Positions 56,570 to 64,000 of a stretch of DNA of 64,000 nt are shown piece after piece. The position numbers and the translations under genes are program-made. This stretch comes from Saccharothrix sp. NRRL B-16314 (lineage in GTDB: Bacteria; Actinomycetota; Actinomycetes; Mycobacteriales; Pseudonocardiaceae). The number at the start of each line of letters is the position of its first letter. The first letter of the stretch is position 1. Under the pieces are notes generated by a model that saw only the letters and a program-made list of their open reading frames with translations, was not told where the DNA came from and did no database searches. Location: the NCBI RefSeq assembly GCF_000716595.1, contig NZ_JNXC01000032.1, positions 25,513 through 89,512 of the forward strand. The letters are read 5' to 3'.

Positions 56570-57780
56570 CCACGTCGTTGGCGCGCAACCGGAACTACAC
56601 GCTGCTGTGGGGCGGTCAGGCGCTGGCCGAGGTGGGCTTCAGCGCCTCGATGCTGGCGCTGCCGCTGCTGGTGCTGGTGCTGACCGGGTCGCCGGTGCTG
56701 TCCGGGCTGGTGCTGACGGTGGACGCCACGGCGCAACTGCTGGTGGGGCTGCCCGCCGGGGCGTTGGTGGACCGGTGGGACCGCCGTCGGATCATGCTGT
56801 GCTGCGAGGCGGTCCAGGTGGTGGCGCTGGGCGGGCTGGTGGTGGCGTTGTGGGTGGACGCCGTCACGATCGCGCACATCATGGCGGTGGCCGCGGTGCT
56901 GGGCGTGTGCCGGGCGTTGTTCGAGCCGGCGGAGGACGCGTGCCTGCCCCGGCTCGTGCCGGAGTCCCAGCTGGCGACGGCGGTGGCGATGAACAGCGCC
57001 CGGTCGTCGTTGGGGCAGATGGCGGGGACGGCGCTGGGCGGTGTGCTGTTCGCCGTGACGCGGTGGCTGCCGTTCCTGGTGGACATGGTCACGCACGTGG
57101 TGGCGTTCGTGGCCCTGCTGTTCCTGCGGGTGCCGCCGTCCGCGCCGGTCGAGTCCCACCCGCACTTGCTGCGGTCCATCGGTCAGGGGCTGCGGTGGGT
57201 GTGGAGCCGGCGCGAGATCCGGGTGACGGCGCTGTGCGCGGTGGTGCTGAACCTGTTCTTCACCGCGTTCTACCTGGTCGTCATCGTGCTGGTGAAGGAC
57301 CAGGGCGAGTCGGCCGGCGCGATCGGCGTGATGGCGGCGATGCTCGGGGTGGGCGGTGTGCTGGGTGCCCTGGCCGCCCCGTTCCTGCACCGGGTGCTCG
57401 GGCCGCACCGGTCCATCGCGTCGGTGTTCTGGGTGCTGACGCTGCTGGTGCCGTGCGCGTTGCTGGTCGAGTCGGCGTACCTGATCGGGGTGCTGTTCGC
57501 GCTGATGGCGTTCCTCGCGCCGACCGCCAACACCACCATCAGCACCCACCAGCTGTTGTTGACGCCTGACGAGCTGAGGGGACGGCTGAGCGGGGTGATG
57601 GGGGTCGTCGTCGGGACGGCGGGCGCCATCGGCCCCCTGGTGGGCGGCGCACTGACCGAAACGCTGTCCGCCCGGACCGCCGTGGTGGTGTGTGCGGTGG
57701 GGATTGCGCTGGTCACGGTTTTCGTCACGTTGAGCCCGACGCTGCGGGCGTACGGGAAGATTCAGGAGGAGAAGGCATGA
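56566..57780 (+). CDS. MFS transporter, probable exporter of the peptide product
   Basis: The 404-aa protein has about 12 membrane segments and the MFS loop motif '[21 protein letters not shown]'. Its pattern ('[30 protein letters not shown]', '[21 protein letters not shown]') is that of EntS/DHA3-type exporters found in siderophore and peptide clusters. It is coupled on both sides: its ATG overlaps the NRPS stop (ATGA) and its stop overlaps the MbtH start (ATGA). Export of the cyclic peptide, giving self-protection, is inferred from this position. Confidence 0.9.
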   Translation: MTTSLARNRNYTLLWGGQALAEVGFSASMLALPLLVLVLTGSPVLSGLVLTVDATAQLLVGLPAGALVDRWDRRRIMLCCEAVQVVALGGLVVALWVDAVTIAHIMAVAAVLGVCRALFEPAEDACLPRLVPESQLATAVAMNSARSSLGQMAGTALGGVLFAVTRWLPFLVDMVTHVVAFVALLFLRVPPSAPVESHPHLLRSIGQGLRWVWSRREIRVTALCAVVLNLFFTAFYLVVIVLVKDQGESAGAIGVMAAMLGVGGVLGALAAPFLHRVLGPHRSIASVFWVLTLLVPCALLVESAYLIGVLFALMAFLAPTANTTISTHQLLLTPDELRGRLSGVMGVVVGTAGAIGPLVGGALTETLSARTAVVVCAVGIALVTVFVTLSPTLRAYGKIQEEKA

Positions 57781-57968
57781 GGGACGACATCGCTTACCAG
57801 GTGCTCGTGAACGACGAGGGCCAGTACTCCCTGTGGCCCGCACACCACGACGTGCCCGCCGGGTGGAGGTTCGAGGGCACCAAGGGCACCAAGGACGAGT
57901 GCTCCGCGCACGTGGACGAGGTGTGGACGGACATGCGCCCAGCGTCCTTGCGCGCCGCCATGGACTGA
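57777..57968 (+). CDS. MbtH-like protein (NRPS adenylation chaperone)
   Basis: The 63-aa protein carries the MbtH signature: 'VLVNDEGQYSLWPAHHDVPAGWRFEGTKGTKDECSAHVDEVWTDMRPASLR'. The invariant 'QYSLWP' and 'WTDMRP' are present. MbtH proteins bind A domains and are often needed for their solubility and activity. Here it would serve one or more of the seven A domains. AGGAGGAGAAGG precedes the ATG. It is the last gene of the cluster and is followed by a strong terminator. Confidence 0.96.
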   Translation: MRDDIAYQVLVNDEGQYSLWPAHHDVPAGWRFEGTKGTKDECSAHVDEVWTDMRPASLRAAMD

Positions 57969-57978
57969 GCCCAACGCC

Positions 57979-58013
57979 GTGTGGCCCACGGGCGTCCAGC
58001 CCGTGGGCCACAC
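57979..58013 (+). terminator. Terminator at the end of the NRPS cluster
   Basis: GTGTGGCCCACGGGC (57979-57993) pairs perfectly over 15 bp with GCCCGTGGGCCACAC (57999-58013) around a GTCCA loop, 10 bp after the MbtH stop. It marks the end of the biosynthetic transcript and separates it from the CRISPR array. Confidence 0.85.
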
Positions 58014-58080
58014 CGCACCCACTGCACCATCCGCACCGCACCAGCACTGTCCACGACTACGACGATCGAGCGCCCGACCG

Positions 58081-58191
58081 TCCGAAGCAGCGACCTGTAC
58101 CCTCACGGCCACGCGGTTCGATGGCCGATCACCCACAATCAAACCGATGCAATAACAGCACAGCGCCACCTAAAGCCTTTGGTCAAGAAGT
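58081..58191 (+). promoter_or_regulatory. Probable CRISPR leader
   Basis: The ~110 bp before the first repeat are clearly richer in A and T than the surroundings, with A-rich patches near the array. The repeats next to it are perfect while those at the far end decay. Both facts put the leader on this side, with the array read to the right. No gene is seen here. Confidence 0.55.
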
Positions 58192-58709
58192 GTCTTCCCC
58201 GCGCGAGCGGGGGTGGTCCGGGCGTCCCGTCCGTGCTGCTCGTCGAGCGGGGTGTCTTCCCCGCGCGAGCGGGGGTGGTCCGCTGCTCGCAGTGCGAACC
58301 GTGGAGGCCGTACCGTCTTCCCCGCGCGAGCGGGGGTGGTCCCAGCCAGGCCGCACCCGCCGTCAGCGGCACGAGGTCTTCCCCGCGCGAGCGGGGGTGG
58401 TCCGTACTGCACGAGCGACCAGAAGCGCGGCCCGGGGTCTTCCCCGCGCGAGCGGGGGTGGTCCGTCAACGACCCGGGCGACGCCGGCAAGGCGTTCGTC
58501 TTCCCCGCGCGAGCGGGGGTGGTCCGGCGTCGTCGATGTGGTCGGGCGTCATTTTGAGGCCTTCCCCGCGCGAGCGGGGGTGGTCCCCGGCCGCTCGCCA
58601 GGTGCACGTGCGTGGCCAGGTCTTCCCCGCGCGAGCGGGGGTGGTCCGTCGACGGTGGCCTGCACACCGTTCTCGTTGAGGTCTTCCCCGCGCGCGCGGG
58701 GGTGGTCCC
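58192..58709 (+). CRISPR. CRISPR array, nine repeats (I-E-like repeat)
   Basis: Nine copies of a 28-29-nt repeat beginning GTCTTCCCC and ending GGGGGTGGTCC, with an internal GC palindrome, start at 58192, 58254, 58315, 58376, 58437, 58498, 58559, 58620 and 58681. The period is 61 bp (62 for the first). The eight spacers of 32-33 nt all differ. Repeats 7 (second base T to C) and 9 (one A to C) each have one change. The repeat form matches actinobacterial subtype I-E arrays. No cas gene lies in this window. Confidence 0.95.
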
Positions 58710-59122
58710 TGTCAACGGCGCTCGAATGTGGACCCAGCAGCGTCGTTTGAAAACGGACCCACCCCCGCTCCTTCGAACTTCAGCCGGTGGTCCTGGCCGC
58801 GGGGACGCGGCCGAGGTCGCGGTCCTTGAGGCGGTAGCTGTCCCCCTTCATCGAGATGACCTCGGCGTGGTGGACCAGCCGGTCGATCATGGCCGCGGCC
58901 ACGACATCGTCACCGAAGACCTCGCCCCCACCGGCCGAAGGGCTTGTTGCTGGTGACGATCAGGCTCGCCCGTTCGTAGCGGGACGAGACCAGCTGGAAG
59001 AACAGGTCGGCGGCCTCGGCCTCGAACGGGATGTAGCCGACCTCGTCCACGACGAGCAGCGGGACACGACCGAGCTTGACCAGTTCCTCCTGGAGCCGAC
59101 CGGCGTGATGCGTTGTGTCCTG
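58710..59122 (-). mobile_element. Truncated IS21-family fragment inside the CRISPR array
   Basis: Between repeat 9 and the next perfect repeat at 59123 lie 413 bp that are not repeat or spacer. The left end starts TGTCAACGG and shows short end repeats (TGTGGACCC, AAAACGGACCC) like an IS21-type terminus. The rest encodes the C-terminal part of an IstB-like helper ATPase. The other end, istA and the N-terminus of istB are missing. The fragment abuts repeats on both sides. Confidence 0.75.
58780..59119 (-). pseudogene. IstB-like transposition ATPase, C-terminal remnant with frameshift
   Basis: The minus strand reads 'HHAGRLQEELVKLGRVPLLVVDEVGYIPFEAEAADLFFQLVSSRYERASLIVTSNKPFGRWG'. After a one-base insertion in a run of five (about 58927) it continues 'EVFGDDVVAAAMIDRLVHHAEVISMKGDSYRLKDRDLG' to a stop at 58780. 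This is the second half of an IS21 IstB protein, including Walker B ('LLVVDEVGY') and sensor ('VTSNKPF') but without Walker A. It cannot be functional. Confidence 0.85.
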
Positions 59123-59331
59123 GTCTTCCCCGCGCGAGCGGGGGTGGTCCCACGACTGGGCGGGCCTGCCGCACCGCGGTCGCAGTCTTCCCCCGCAAGC
59201 AGGCTGGTCCGTCGAAATGCGACTTCCAGCCCCCGGTCCAGTTCGTATTTCCCGCGCGAGCGGGATGGTCCCGAGGCGCGGACCAATCCGGCTCTGGTGG
59301 CTGCGTCTCCTCGCGCGGGAGAGTCGGTCGG
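59123..59331 (+). CRISPR. Detached, decaying end of the CRISPR array
   Basis: A perfect repeat at 59123 is followed by increasingly altered copies at 59185 (GTCTTCCCCCGCAAGCAGGC...), 59245 (GTATTTCCCGCGCGAGCGGG...) and 59305 (GTCTCCTCGCGCGGGAGAG...). They keep the 60-62-bp spacing. This is the leader-distal end of the same array, separated by the IS fragment. Confidence 0.8.
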
Positions 59332-59396
59332 GTCGGGGAAGGCAGCGCCGGCCTGCCAGCTTTGGATCAGGGGTCGACGCCTGTCTCTGCAGCGTG

Positions 59397-59975
59397 TCAT
59401 TCGTCAGCGGCGCCTGAGGACTGTGTTGTCCGGGAGCATCCGGCAGTGGCGAGGTAGACCGCCAGTGCGGTGAGCGATGGGCCGTCGGTGATCTGCCCAG
59501 TGGCGATCAGGGCTGGCACGTGGGTCACTGGTATCCATTCGACTCGGCTGGCTTCGGCGGCTTCAGGTACGCCAACCAGCGACGGAGTTTCAGCCAGGTA
59601 CACGTGGTATCGCTGGGTGCTGATGCCAGTCATGGGGCTGTAGGTGACCAGGGGTGTGATCTTCTGGGGCTCGTACCCAGTTTCCTCGCGGACCTCGCGG
59701 ATGATGGCTTCGACCGGATCTTCGCCTTCTTCCGACCACCCTGCGGGGATCTCCCAGCCCCAGGTGTCGGTGGTGAAACGGTGCCGCCACAGCAACAGAA
59801 TGCGGTCACCGTCGACCACGACGGCTCCGGTCGATGCGCGAGGGAAGCGGAGGACGTGGTGCTCGAAGCGCGGGCCGCCGGGGATCTCCACGTCGTCGAG
59901 GTCGACGTTGACCCACTCGGAGGCGTACACCCTCCGGCTTCCCCGGACCGTCCACTGTGCCGAATCGTCAGCCAC
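59397..59975 (-). CDS. NUDIX hydrolase
   Basis: The 192-aa protein has a perfect Nudix box G79-x5-E-x7-REVREETGY (79-101) in an ADP-ribose-pyrophosphatase-like context: 'VLRFPRASTGAVVVDGDRILLLWRHRFTTDTWGWEIPAGW', followed by 'ITPLVTYSPMTGISTQRYHVYLAE'. It should hydrolyse a nucleoside-diphosphate-linked compound; the substrate is not defined. GTG 59975 was chosen for GGGAGGT upstream. Its start overlaps the end of the regulator gene by 8 bp, so the two are co-translated. Confidence 0.92.
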   Translation of the reverse strand: MADDSAQWTVRGSRRVYASEWVNVDLDDVEIPGGPRFEHHVLRFPRASTGAVVVDGDRILLLWRHRFTTDTWGWEIPAGWSEEGEDPVEAIIREVREETGYEPQKITPLVTYSPMTGISTQRYHVYLAETPSLVGVPEAAEASRVEWIPVTHVPALIATGQITDGPSLTALAVYLATAGCSRTTQSSGAADE

Positions 59976-61218
59976 GTGCCACCTCCCTGAGCCTGGCGTC
60001 AAGGCTCCGCGTGCCCGCCAGTCCGACCGAGCGAACCATCTGGACGCGGAGAGCTTGTGCCCGGGTCAGGATTGGTTCGATCATCGCTTCGTCCGCCCAG
60101 TCCAGTGCGGTGATGGCCATTCGGGCCGCCTCGACCGGCTCATCGTCGTAGAGAAGACACTCGGCCAAATCAAGAGCTAGAAGTGCTCGTCCCTTCACAT
60201 CGTGTCCGGCACGCCGTTCGAGTGCGGCTCGCAACAACGACGTGGCGGGTCCGGTCTGACGTAGGAGGAGATAGGTGGTGCCCGCGATGCCGTCCAGGCG
60301 GACCGCATCGAAGAAGTCGGTTCCCTCCTGTGGATCACTGATCTCGCCGACGTAGCGATAGGCAGCGTCCAGCGCCTTCAGGCTGGCTTGGGTGCCGCCC
60401 AACGCCGCTGCGGCACGCGCCAACAGAGCATTCACCCAAGCGCGACGTCGCGGACTGGACGAGTTGCTTTCGTGGTCGGCGCGAACCAGCAGATCGACTG
60501 CGGAACGGTAGTCCCCGGTGAAGAACGGGCCAAGTGAGCGGACGGCGAAGACCCAGGCGGCAAGGTCCGGGGACTCCGCTTCGAGGGCGGCCAACTCGGC
60601 CACGTCGAAGTAGCCACCAGCCTGATCGTGACGGTTGAGGTCGAAGCACAAGTTCCCGGCGATGCCCGTCAATACACCCAACAGAGACACCGCACGGCGA
60701 CGCAACCGCAGCGGCTGTGGACTCGACAACACCTCGTTGATCCGGGTGATCTGGCCGGACACAGCCGGCCACAGCCGGTCGGGCGAAATCGCCGGGTATC
60801 GCTGCGCGTAGGCGTAGGCCGCCTTTTCCATGTTATCCAACGCGGCACCGTCGATACCAGACCGTGTCAGATTGTCGGCAATTACCCATGGCTCGACATC
60901 CAGAGCGGTTGCAGGCAGATCGATCGACTTTGCCGCCTTATTACCCTTGCGACTCCTCCGCTGTTCCGCCTTACCTTGCTCGCGGAGGGCGATGAGGTGT
61001 CCATCCGCGCCGAGGGCTTCGTCGATGGCTTTGACGACTTCGAGTGAGGGCAGGTTGTGGCCGGGGCGTTCGGCCAGTGACACGTACTGGCGGGTGTAGC
61101 CGATTCGTTGGGCGAGTTGTGGCTGGCTGAGTCCTGCGGCGTTGCGGCGGCGCTTGATCTCGTCGGCGAGCAGCGCCGCTGCGGGACGCGCCTGGTCGTG
61201 CGTCCGGTCTTCGGTCAC
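59968..61218 (-). CDS. XRE-family regulator with TPR-like C-terminal domain
   Basis: The 416-aa protein has an N-terminal helix-turn-helix ('LLADEIKRRRNAAGLSQPQLAQRIGYTRQYVSLAERPGHNLPSLEVVKAIDEAL'). A long helical C-terminal part follows with TPR-like spacing ('FDVAELAALEAESPDLAAWVFAVRSLGPFFTGDYRSAVDLLVRA'). This is a common actinomycete regulator layout with a ligand- or peptide-sensing TPR part. GTG 61218 was chosen for GGAG 7 nt upstream; the frame is open further upstream without a start signal. It is coupled to the NUDIX gene and divergent from the radical SAM cassette, which it may control. Confidence 0.87.
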   Translation of the reverse strand: MTEDRTHDQARPAAALLADEIKRRRNAAGLSQPQLAQRIGYTRQYVSLAERPGHNLPSLEVVKAIDEALGADGHLIALREQGKAEQRRSRKGNKAAKSIDLPATALDVEPWVIADNLTRSGIDGAALDNMEKAAYAYAQRYPAISPDRLWPAVSGQITRINEVLSSPQPLRLRRRAVSLLGVLTGIAGNLCFDLNRHDQAGGYFDVAELAALEAESPDLAAWVFAVRSLGPFFTGDYRSAVDLLVRADHESNSSSPRRRAWVNALLARAAAALGGTQASLKALDAAYRYVGEISDPQEGTDFFDAVRLDGIAGTTYLLLRQTGPATSLLRAALERRAGHDVKGRALLALDLAECLLYDDEPVEAARMAITALDWADEAMIEPILTRAQALRVQMVRSVGLAGTRSLDARLREVARG

Positions 61219-61239
61219 GGTCCGCTCCGCTGTGGCAGG

Positions 61240-61280
61240 GGGCAAATAGAGGGCAAATGCTCTGCGTAACCGGTTTGCCC
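61240..61280. promoter_or_regulatory. GGGCAAA sites between the XRE regulator and the radical SAM gene
   Basis: GGGCAAA occurs at 61240-61246 and 61251-61257 (11 bp apart, one helical turn) and inverted as TTTGCCC at 61274-61280. They lie just upstream of the regulator start, in the shared 178-bp intergenic region. They are candidate operator sites for the XRE protein. Confidence 0.5.
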
Positions 61281-61396
61281 CGTTCCGCAATCGTAGCTGG
61301 TACGGGTCGAATGGCCCCAGGCTGAATCGGGTGATCAGGGGAGGCAGGCGCACTGATGCGACCGCAGGGGCAGGGCGAGGGCGAGGGGGTGTCAGG

Positions 61397-62530
61397 GTGC
61401 GGCTTCTCGACGAGGCAGAGCGGGTCCGGCTGAGGCCGGAGTTGGTGGAGGTGGTCGAGTACCGCAAGTCGGGGTTGAGCCTGAACTGGATCGTGGGGTG
61501 TCCGCTGGACTGCGGGTACTGCGTGCGGCACCTGTTCGGGAATTTCGGGATGAAGGTGCCGCGCGCGTTGATGGGAGAGGACGAGGCGGTGGCGTTGTTG
61601 ACCGGTCACCGGTTCTTCCGACCCCACGTCACGCCGATCCAGTTGCTCAACAGGGCGACGGACCCGATGTTGCCCTCGGTGAAGCCGCACCTGTTCCGGT
61701 TGTTGCGATTGCTGGACGGGCGGGGCTTGACCAATCACGTGCTGGTGATCACCCGGTGGCGGGTGGAGCCGGAGGACTGCGCCGCGCTGAACGCGTTGCG
61801 CCATCTGAAAGTGACCGTGCTCGTCACTCATTCGGGTATCGACGACGTCCGGATCGAACCGGTCGACTCCGGTATCGCCGCGGCGTCGTTGCGCACGGCG
61901 TTCGAACACGCCGACCGGTATCGGGTGGTGTTGTACTGGCGTCCGATCGTGCCGGGTCTCAACGACACCGACGACCACTTGTCACAGGCTCTGGAACTCG
62001 GCCGGCTCGCGCACGCGACGGTGTTCACCGGCCTGTTCTACCGCGACGAGATCCGCGACTACTACCGGACGCAGGGCCTGCCCGAGCCGTACGAGGCAGG
62101 GGCGCGGCGCAAGGTGTTCCCGGAGCGGTTGGAGCAGCGAATCCTGACCGCCGCCGCGCGCCACTCCGGTGCGGTGTTGTTCCGCAAGACTTCCTGCGCG
62201 GTCGCGTACGCGCACGGCGTGGCGGACTACAACGGCCACTACGGCATCCGCGAGCTGTGCGACATCTGCCCTGTCGCGCAGTTGGGCCGGTGCGCGACCG
62301 AGTGGAACCCGCCGGACCCGAACACGTCCGCCGCGCTGGCACGGGAACTGGGCGGCAGGCTGGTCGCGATCACCGACCGGGCCGTGGTCGTGGACGGACT
62401 GGACGAGCAGGCCCGCTACCTCATGCAGCACAGCTTCGGCTTCCAGGTCCACGACGTGGCCAAGCCGCACCACCCGCACCGTCACGGCCGCGCCGACCTC
62501 GGCTGGCCCACCACCGTGGAGGCACCATGA
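61397..62530 (+). CDS. Radical SAM protein
   Basis: The 377-aa protein has the radical SAM cluster motif C35-P-L-D-C39-G-Y-C42, then 'HVTPIQLLNRATDPMLPSVKPHLFRLLRLLDGRGLTNHVLVITRWRV', consistent with the TIM-barrel core. Four more Cys near the C-terminal third (C267, C288, C291, C299) could hold a second Fe-S cluster. The layout recalls the spore-photoproduct-lyase/SPASM-like side of the superfamily, but I cannot name the reaction. GTG 61397 was chosen for GAGGGGG 7 nt upstream. It starts a three-gene cassette and its stop overlaps the exonuclease start (ATGA). Confidence 0.88.
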   Translation: MRLLDEAERVRLRPELVEVVEYRKSGLSLNWIVGCPLDCGYCVRHLFGNFGMKVPRALMGEDEAVALLTGHRFFRPHVTPIQLLNRATDPMLPSVKPHLFRLLRLLDGRGLTNHVLVITRWRVEPEDCAALNALRHLKVTVLVTHSGIDDVRIEPVDSGIAAASLRTAFEHADRYRVVLYWRPIVPGLNDTDDHLSQALELGRLAHATVFTGLFYRDEIRDYYRTQGLPEPYEAGARRKVFPERLEQRILTAAARHSGAVLFRKTSCAVAYAHGVADYNGHYGIRELCDICPVAQLGRCATEWNPPDPNTSAALARELGGRLVAITDRAVVVDGLDEQARYLMQHSFGFQVHDVAKPHHPHRHGRADLGWPTTVEAP

Positions 62531-63156
62531 CCGCCCCGCCACCCGTTGCGCAGTTGCCCGCTGTGCTGCACGAGCATCCGCTGGTGGTGGTCGACATCGA
62601 AGGCAACGGCGGCCGGCCGCCCCAGATAGTGGAGATCGCCGTGCTTCCCGTCGACGGCCCGGTCACCGCACGCGACCTGCGCTCCTGGCTGGTGCGCCCC
62701 GCCGTCCCGATCACCGCGTTCGCCCGCCGGATCCACGGCATCGGCAATGAGCAGGTCGAACGCAAGCCACGGTGGCACGGCGTGTCCCACGAGGTCCAGC
62801 CGGCGTTGACCGGCCGGACTCTGGTCGCGCACAACGCGAGCACCGAATACCGGGTGCTGCGCGCGCACCTGCCCGGTTGGGAGCCGCCGATGGTGCTGGA
62901 CACCCTCAAACTCGCCAAACACCTCTGGCCTGGCCTGCCCGGCTACAGCCTCGACAGACTCGTCGCCCACATCGGACTGGACACGACCGGCATCGGCGAA
63001 CAGCGACCCCACCGCGCCGGCTACGACACCTGGTGCACCTGGCATCTCTTCCACACCCTGGTCGACCAGTCCGGACTGGATTGGGACGACCTGGTCCACA
63101 CGGCCGCACTCGCCGACTTCCTGCCCGACCGGAAACCAGAGGACGGGCTGTGGTGA
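62527..63156 (+). CDS. DEDDh-type 3'-5' exonuclease
   Basis: The 209-aa protein has the DnaQ-like motifs Exo I D23-I-E25, Exo II 'LVAHNASTEYRVL' and Exo III H162-R-A-G-Y-D167. In Exo II the usual Asp is Glu107 (HNASTE instead of HNAxFD), a conservative but unusual change at a metal ligand. Such enzymes degrade DNA or RNA from the 3' end or trim nucleotides. It is coupled at both ends, with the radical SAM gene (ATGA) and the ATPase gene (GTGA), so the three proteins probably act together. Confidence 0.87.
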   Translation: MTAPPPVAQLPAVLHEHPLVVVDIEGNGGRPPQIVEIAVLPVDGPVTARDLRSWLVRPAVPITAFARRIHGIGNEQVERKPRWHGVSHEVQPALTGRTLVAHNASTEYRVLRAHLPGWEPPMVLDTLKLAKHLWPGLPGYSLDRLVAHIGLDTTGIGEQRPHRAGYDTWCTWHLFHTLVDQSGLDWDDLVHTAALADFLPDRKPEDGLW

Positions 63157-63836
63157 CCGCAGAGGTCGAGAAGCCGGTCGTGGTGGCGGTGCTGGGCACC
63201 CACTCGACCGGCAAGAGCGTCTTCCTGGCCCGGTTGGCCCACGAGCTGCGTCGTGAACAGATCCAGGTGGCCACCGTCGCCGATCTGGGCGAGCAGGCGC
63301 AACGCGTCGGGTTGCCGATCCTGCGCAACCACACGTGGGCCTCCACCCTGTGGATCATCACCAGGGGCATCAGCGACGAGCTCGAATCGTGGCTGCACGG
63401 CGATGTCGTGCTGGTCGACCGTGCGGTCCCCGACGCGCTGGGCTACTACCGCGCCGCCCTCGCCCACCGGGGCGAACAACCCGACCCCGACGTGCAGACG
63501 CGACTGGAAACCCTCGTCCGCGACCACAGCACCAGCTACGACCTGGTCTACCGCACCGTCCTCGACCCCGGAATCCCCTTGGGCGACAACAAACCCCGCG
63601 ACCCTGACCAGGTCTTCAGGGAACTGGCCGACCACCACGTCGGCGCCGTCCTGCGCGATCTCGGTCTGCCGCACCGACTGCTGCCCGCCGACGGCCAGGA
63701 CCACGCACTGCACGACGCCCTCGACTTCGTCCTGGGCCGGCTCTCCGGAACGCAGGACTCCGACGAGGACCGCCCGAAACCGACCGTGCCCTTGCTCTCC
63801 GAGTTCGGATTACCCGCGCCGCCGCCTTCACGGTGA
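63153..63836 (+). CDS. P-loop ATPase/kinase (NadR-kinase or AAA_28-like)
   Basis: The 227-aa protein has a P-loop G15-THST-GKS (to S22), then 'VGLPILRNHTWASTLWIITRGISDELESW' and a Walker-B-like 'DVVLVDRAVPDALGYYRAAL'. The pattern 'GTHSTGKS...DRAVPDALGYY' resembles the ribosylnicotinamide-kinase part of NadR and related AAA_28 P-loop proteins, small-molecule kinases or nucleotide-dependent switches. The start is GTG 63153, overlapping the exonuclease stop. It closes the radical SAM/exonuclease/ATPase cassette; the substrate is unknown. The 141 bp that follow hold CCACCC repeats and no gene. Confidence 0.83.
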   Translation: MTAEVEKPVVVAVLGTHSTGKSVFLARLAHELRREQIQVATVADLGEQAQRVGLPILRNHTWASTLWIITRGISDELESWLHGDVVLVDRAVPDALGYYRAALAHRGEQPDPDVQTRLETLVRDHSTSYDLVYRTVLDPGIPLGDNKPRDPDQVFRELADHHVGAVLRDLGLPHRLLPADGQDHALHDALDFVLGRLSGTQDSDEDRPKPTVPLLSEFGLPAPPPSR

Positions 63837-63977
63837 CTGACAGAAATGTCCATTCGACCACCGACCGGTCCGCACACCGGCCGGACATGGTGCGGCGGGT
63901 GACACGGAGCGCGGACCTCCCCACGCGCCCGCACCCGCCGCACCCACCCACCCACCCACCCGCGCACACGAGGAACC

Positions 63978-64000
63978 ATGCACACCTACGAGAAAGACCC
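63978..64000 (+). CDS. Start of a gene cut off by the window edge
   Basis: GAGGA lies 3-7 nt before an ATG at 63978, and the frame reads MHTYEKD before the window ends. Nothing can be said about its product. Confidence 0.45.

Noticed and set aside
57969..59470. Several plus- and minus-strand open frames rich in 'ARAGVV' or 'PPLARGR' motifs
   Set aside because: They are translations of the CRISPR repeats; the motifs recur every 61 bp because the repeats do.
58192..63836. cas genes near the CRISPR array
   Set aside because: All genes to the right are NUDIX, XRE, radical SAM, DEDDh and P-loop families with no Cas1, Cas2, Cas3 or Cascade-type motifs. The DEDDh exonuclease is fused to no Cas2-like domain.
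1..64000. tRNA, rRNA, integrase or attachment sites
   Set aside because: None were recognised when reading both strands, so no integrated element is claimed apart from the IS21 remnant.

Overview
The window is uniformly very GC-rich, with frequent GTG/TTG starts, ATGA/GTGA stop-start overlaps, several probable leaderless transcripts and an actinobacterial I-E-like CRISPR repeat. Regulator types (XRE-NB-ARC-TPR, CGNR, MarR), a membrane-anchored Ser/Thr kinase and a large NRPS cluster point to a filamentous actinomycete, most likely of the Pseudonocardiales (Saccharothrix/Lentzea/Actinosynnema type). The lineage is inferred from style, not from a marker gene.

Layout. 1-3062: the end of an unrecognised gene, an 18-codon peptide gene, and a large XRE-NB-ARC-TPR regulator. 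3069-10673 (minus strand): a tightly packed run of P450 (frameshifted), covalent-flavin sterol-oxidase-like enzyme, GH95 glycosidase and HEAT-repeat protein, whose 3' end is repeated downstream in 95-bp steps. 10754-12817: a hypothetical protein and an MFS transporter. 12998-21741: a Ser/Thr kinase convergent with a Fn3/propeller membrane protein, MoxR ATPase, DUF58 protein and transglutaminase-like protein; the last has lost its catalytic Cys and His. 21920-28225: small housekeeping, stress and regulatory genes (MarR/YceI, anti-sigma-like, EamA transporter with a leader-peptide attenuator, small alarmone synthetase, VOC, MOSC, NTF2-like, CGNR regulator).

28604-57968 is a biosynthetic cluster read in one direction: a SxxK serine hydrolase with a lipocalin-like tail, two NRPSs (2580 and 6293 aa), an MFS exporter and an MbtH-like protein, mostly translationally coupled. 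The NRPSs form eight modules: A-T / C-(A remnant)-T-E / C-A-T / C-A-T-E / C-A-T / C-A-T-E / C-A-T / C-A-T-E. Every even module has an epimerase, so the chain should alternate L,D. There is no thioesterase domain; the chain ends on an E domain, which is the arrangement served by stand-alone PBP-type thioesterases of the SurE kind. The expected product is a head-to-tail cyclic, strictly alternating D,L-octapeptide built from two residue classes. Module 2 has lost its adenylation core, so its residue must come from elsewhere or be skipped.

58081-59331 holds a CRISPR array without cas genes in view, split by a truncated IS21-type fragment and decaying away from its probable leader. 59397-63836 holds an XRE-TPR regulator with a NUDIX hydrolase, divergent from a translationally coupled radical SAM / DEDDh exonuclease / P-loop ATPase cassette. 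A further gene begins at 63978. I saw no rRNA, tRNA, or complete mobile element.
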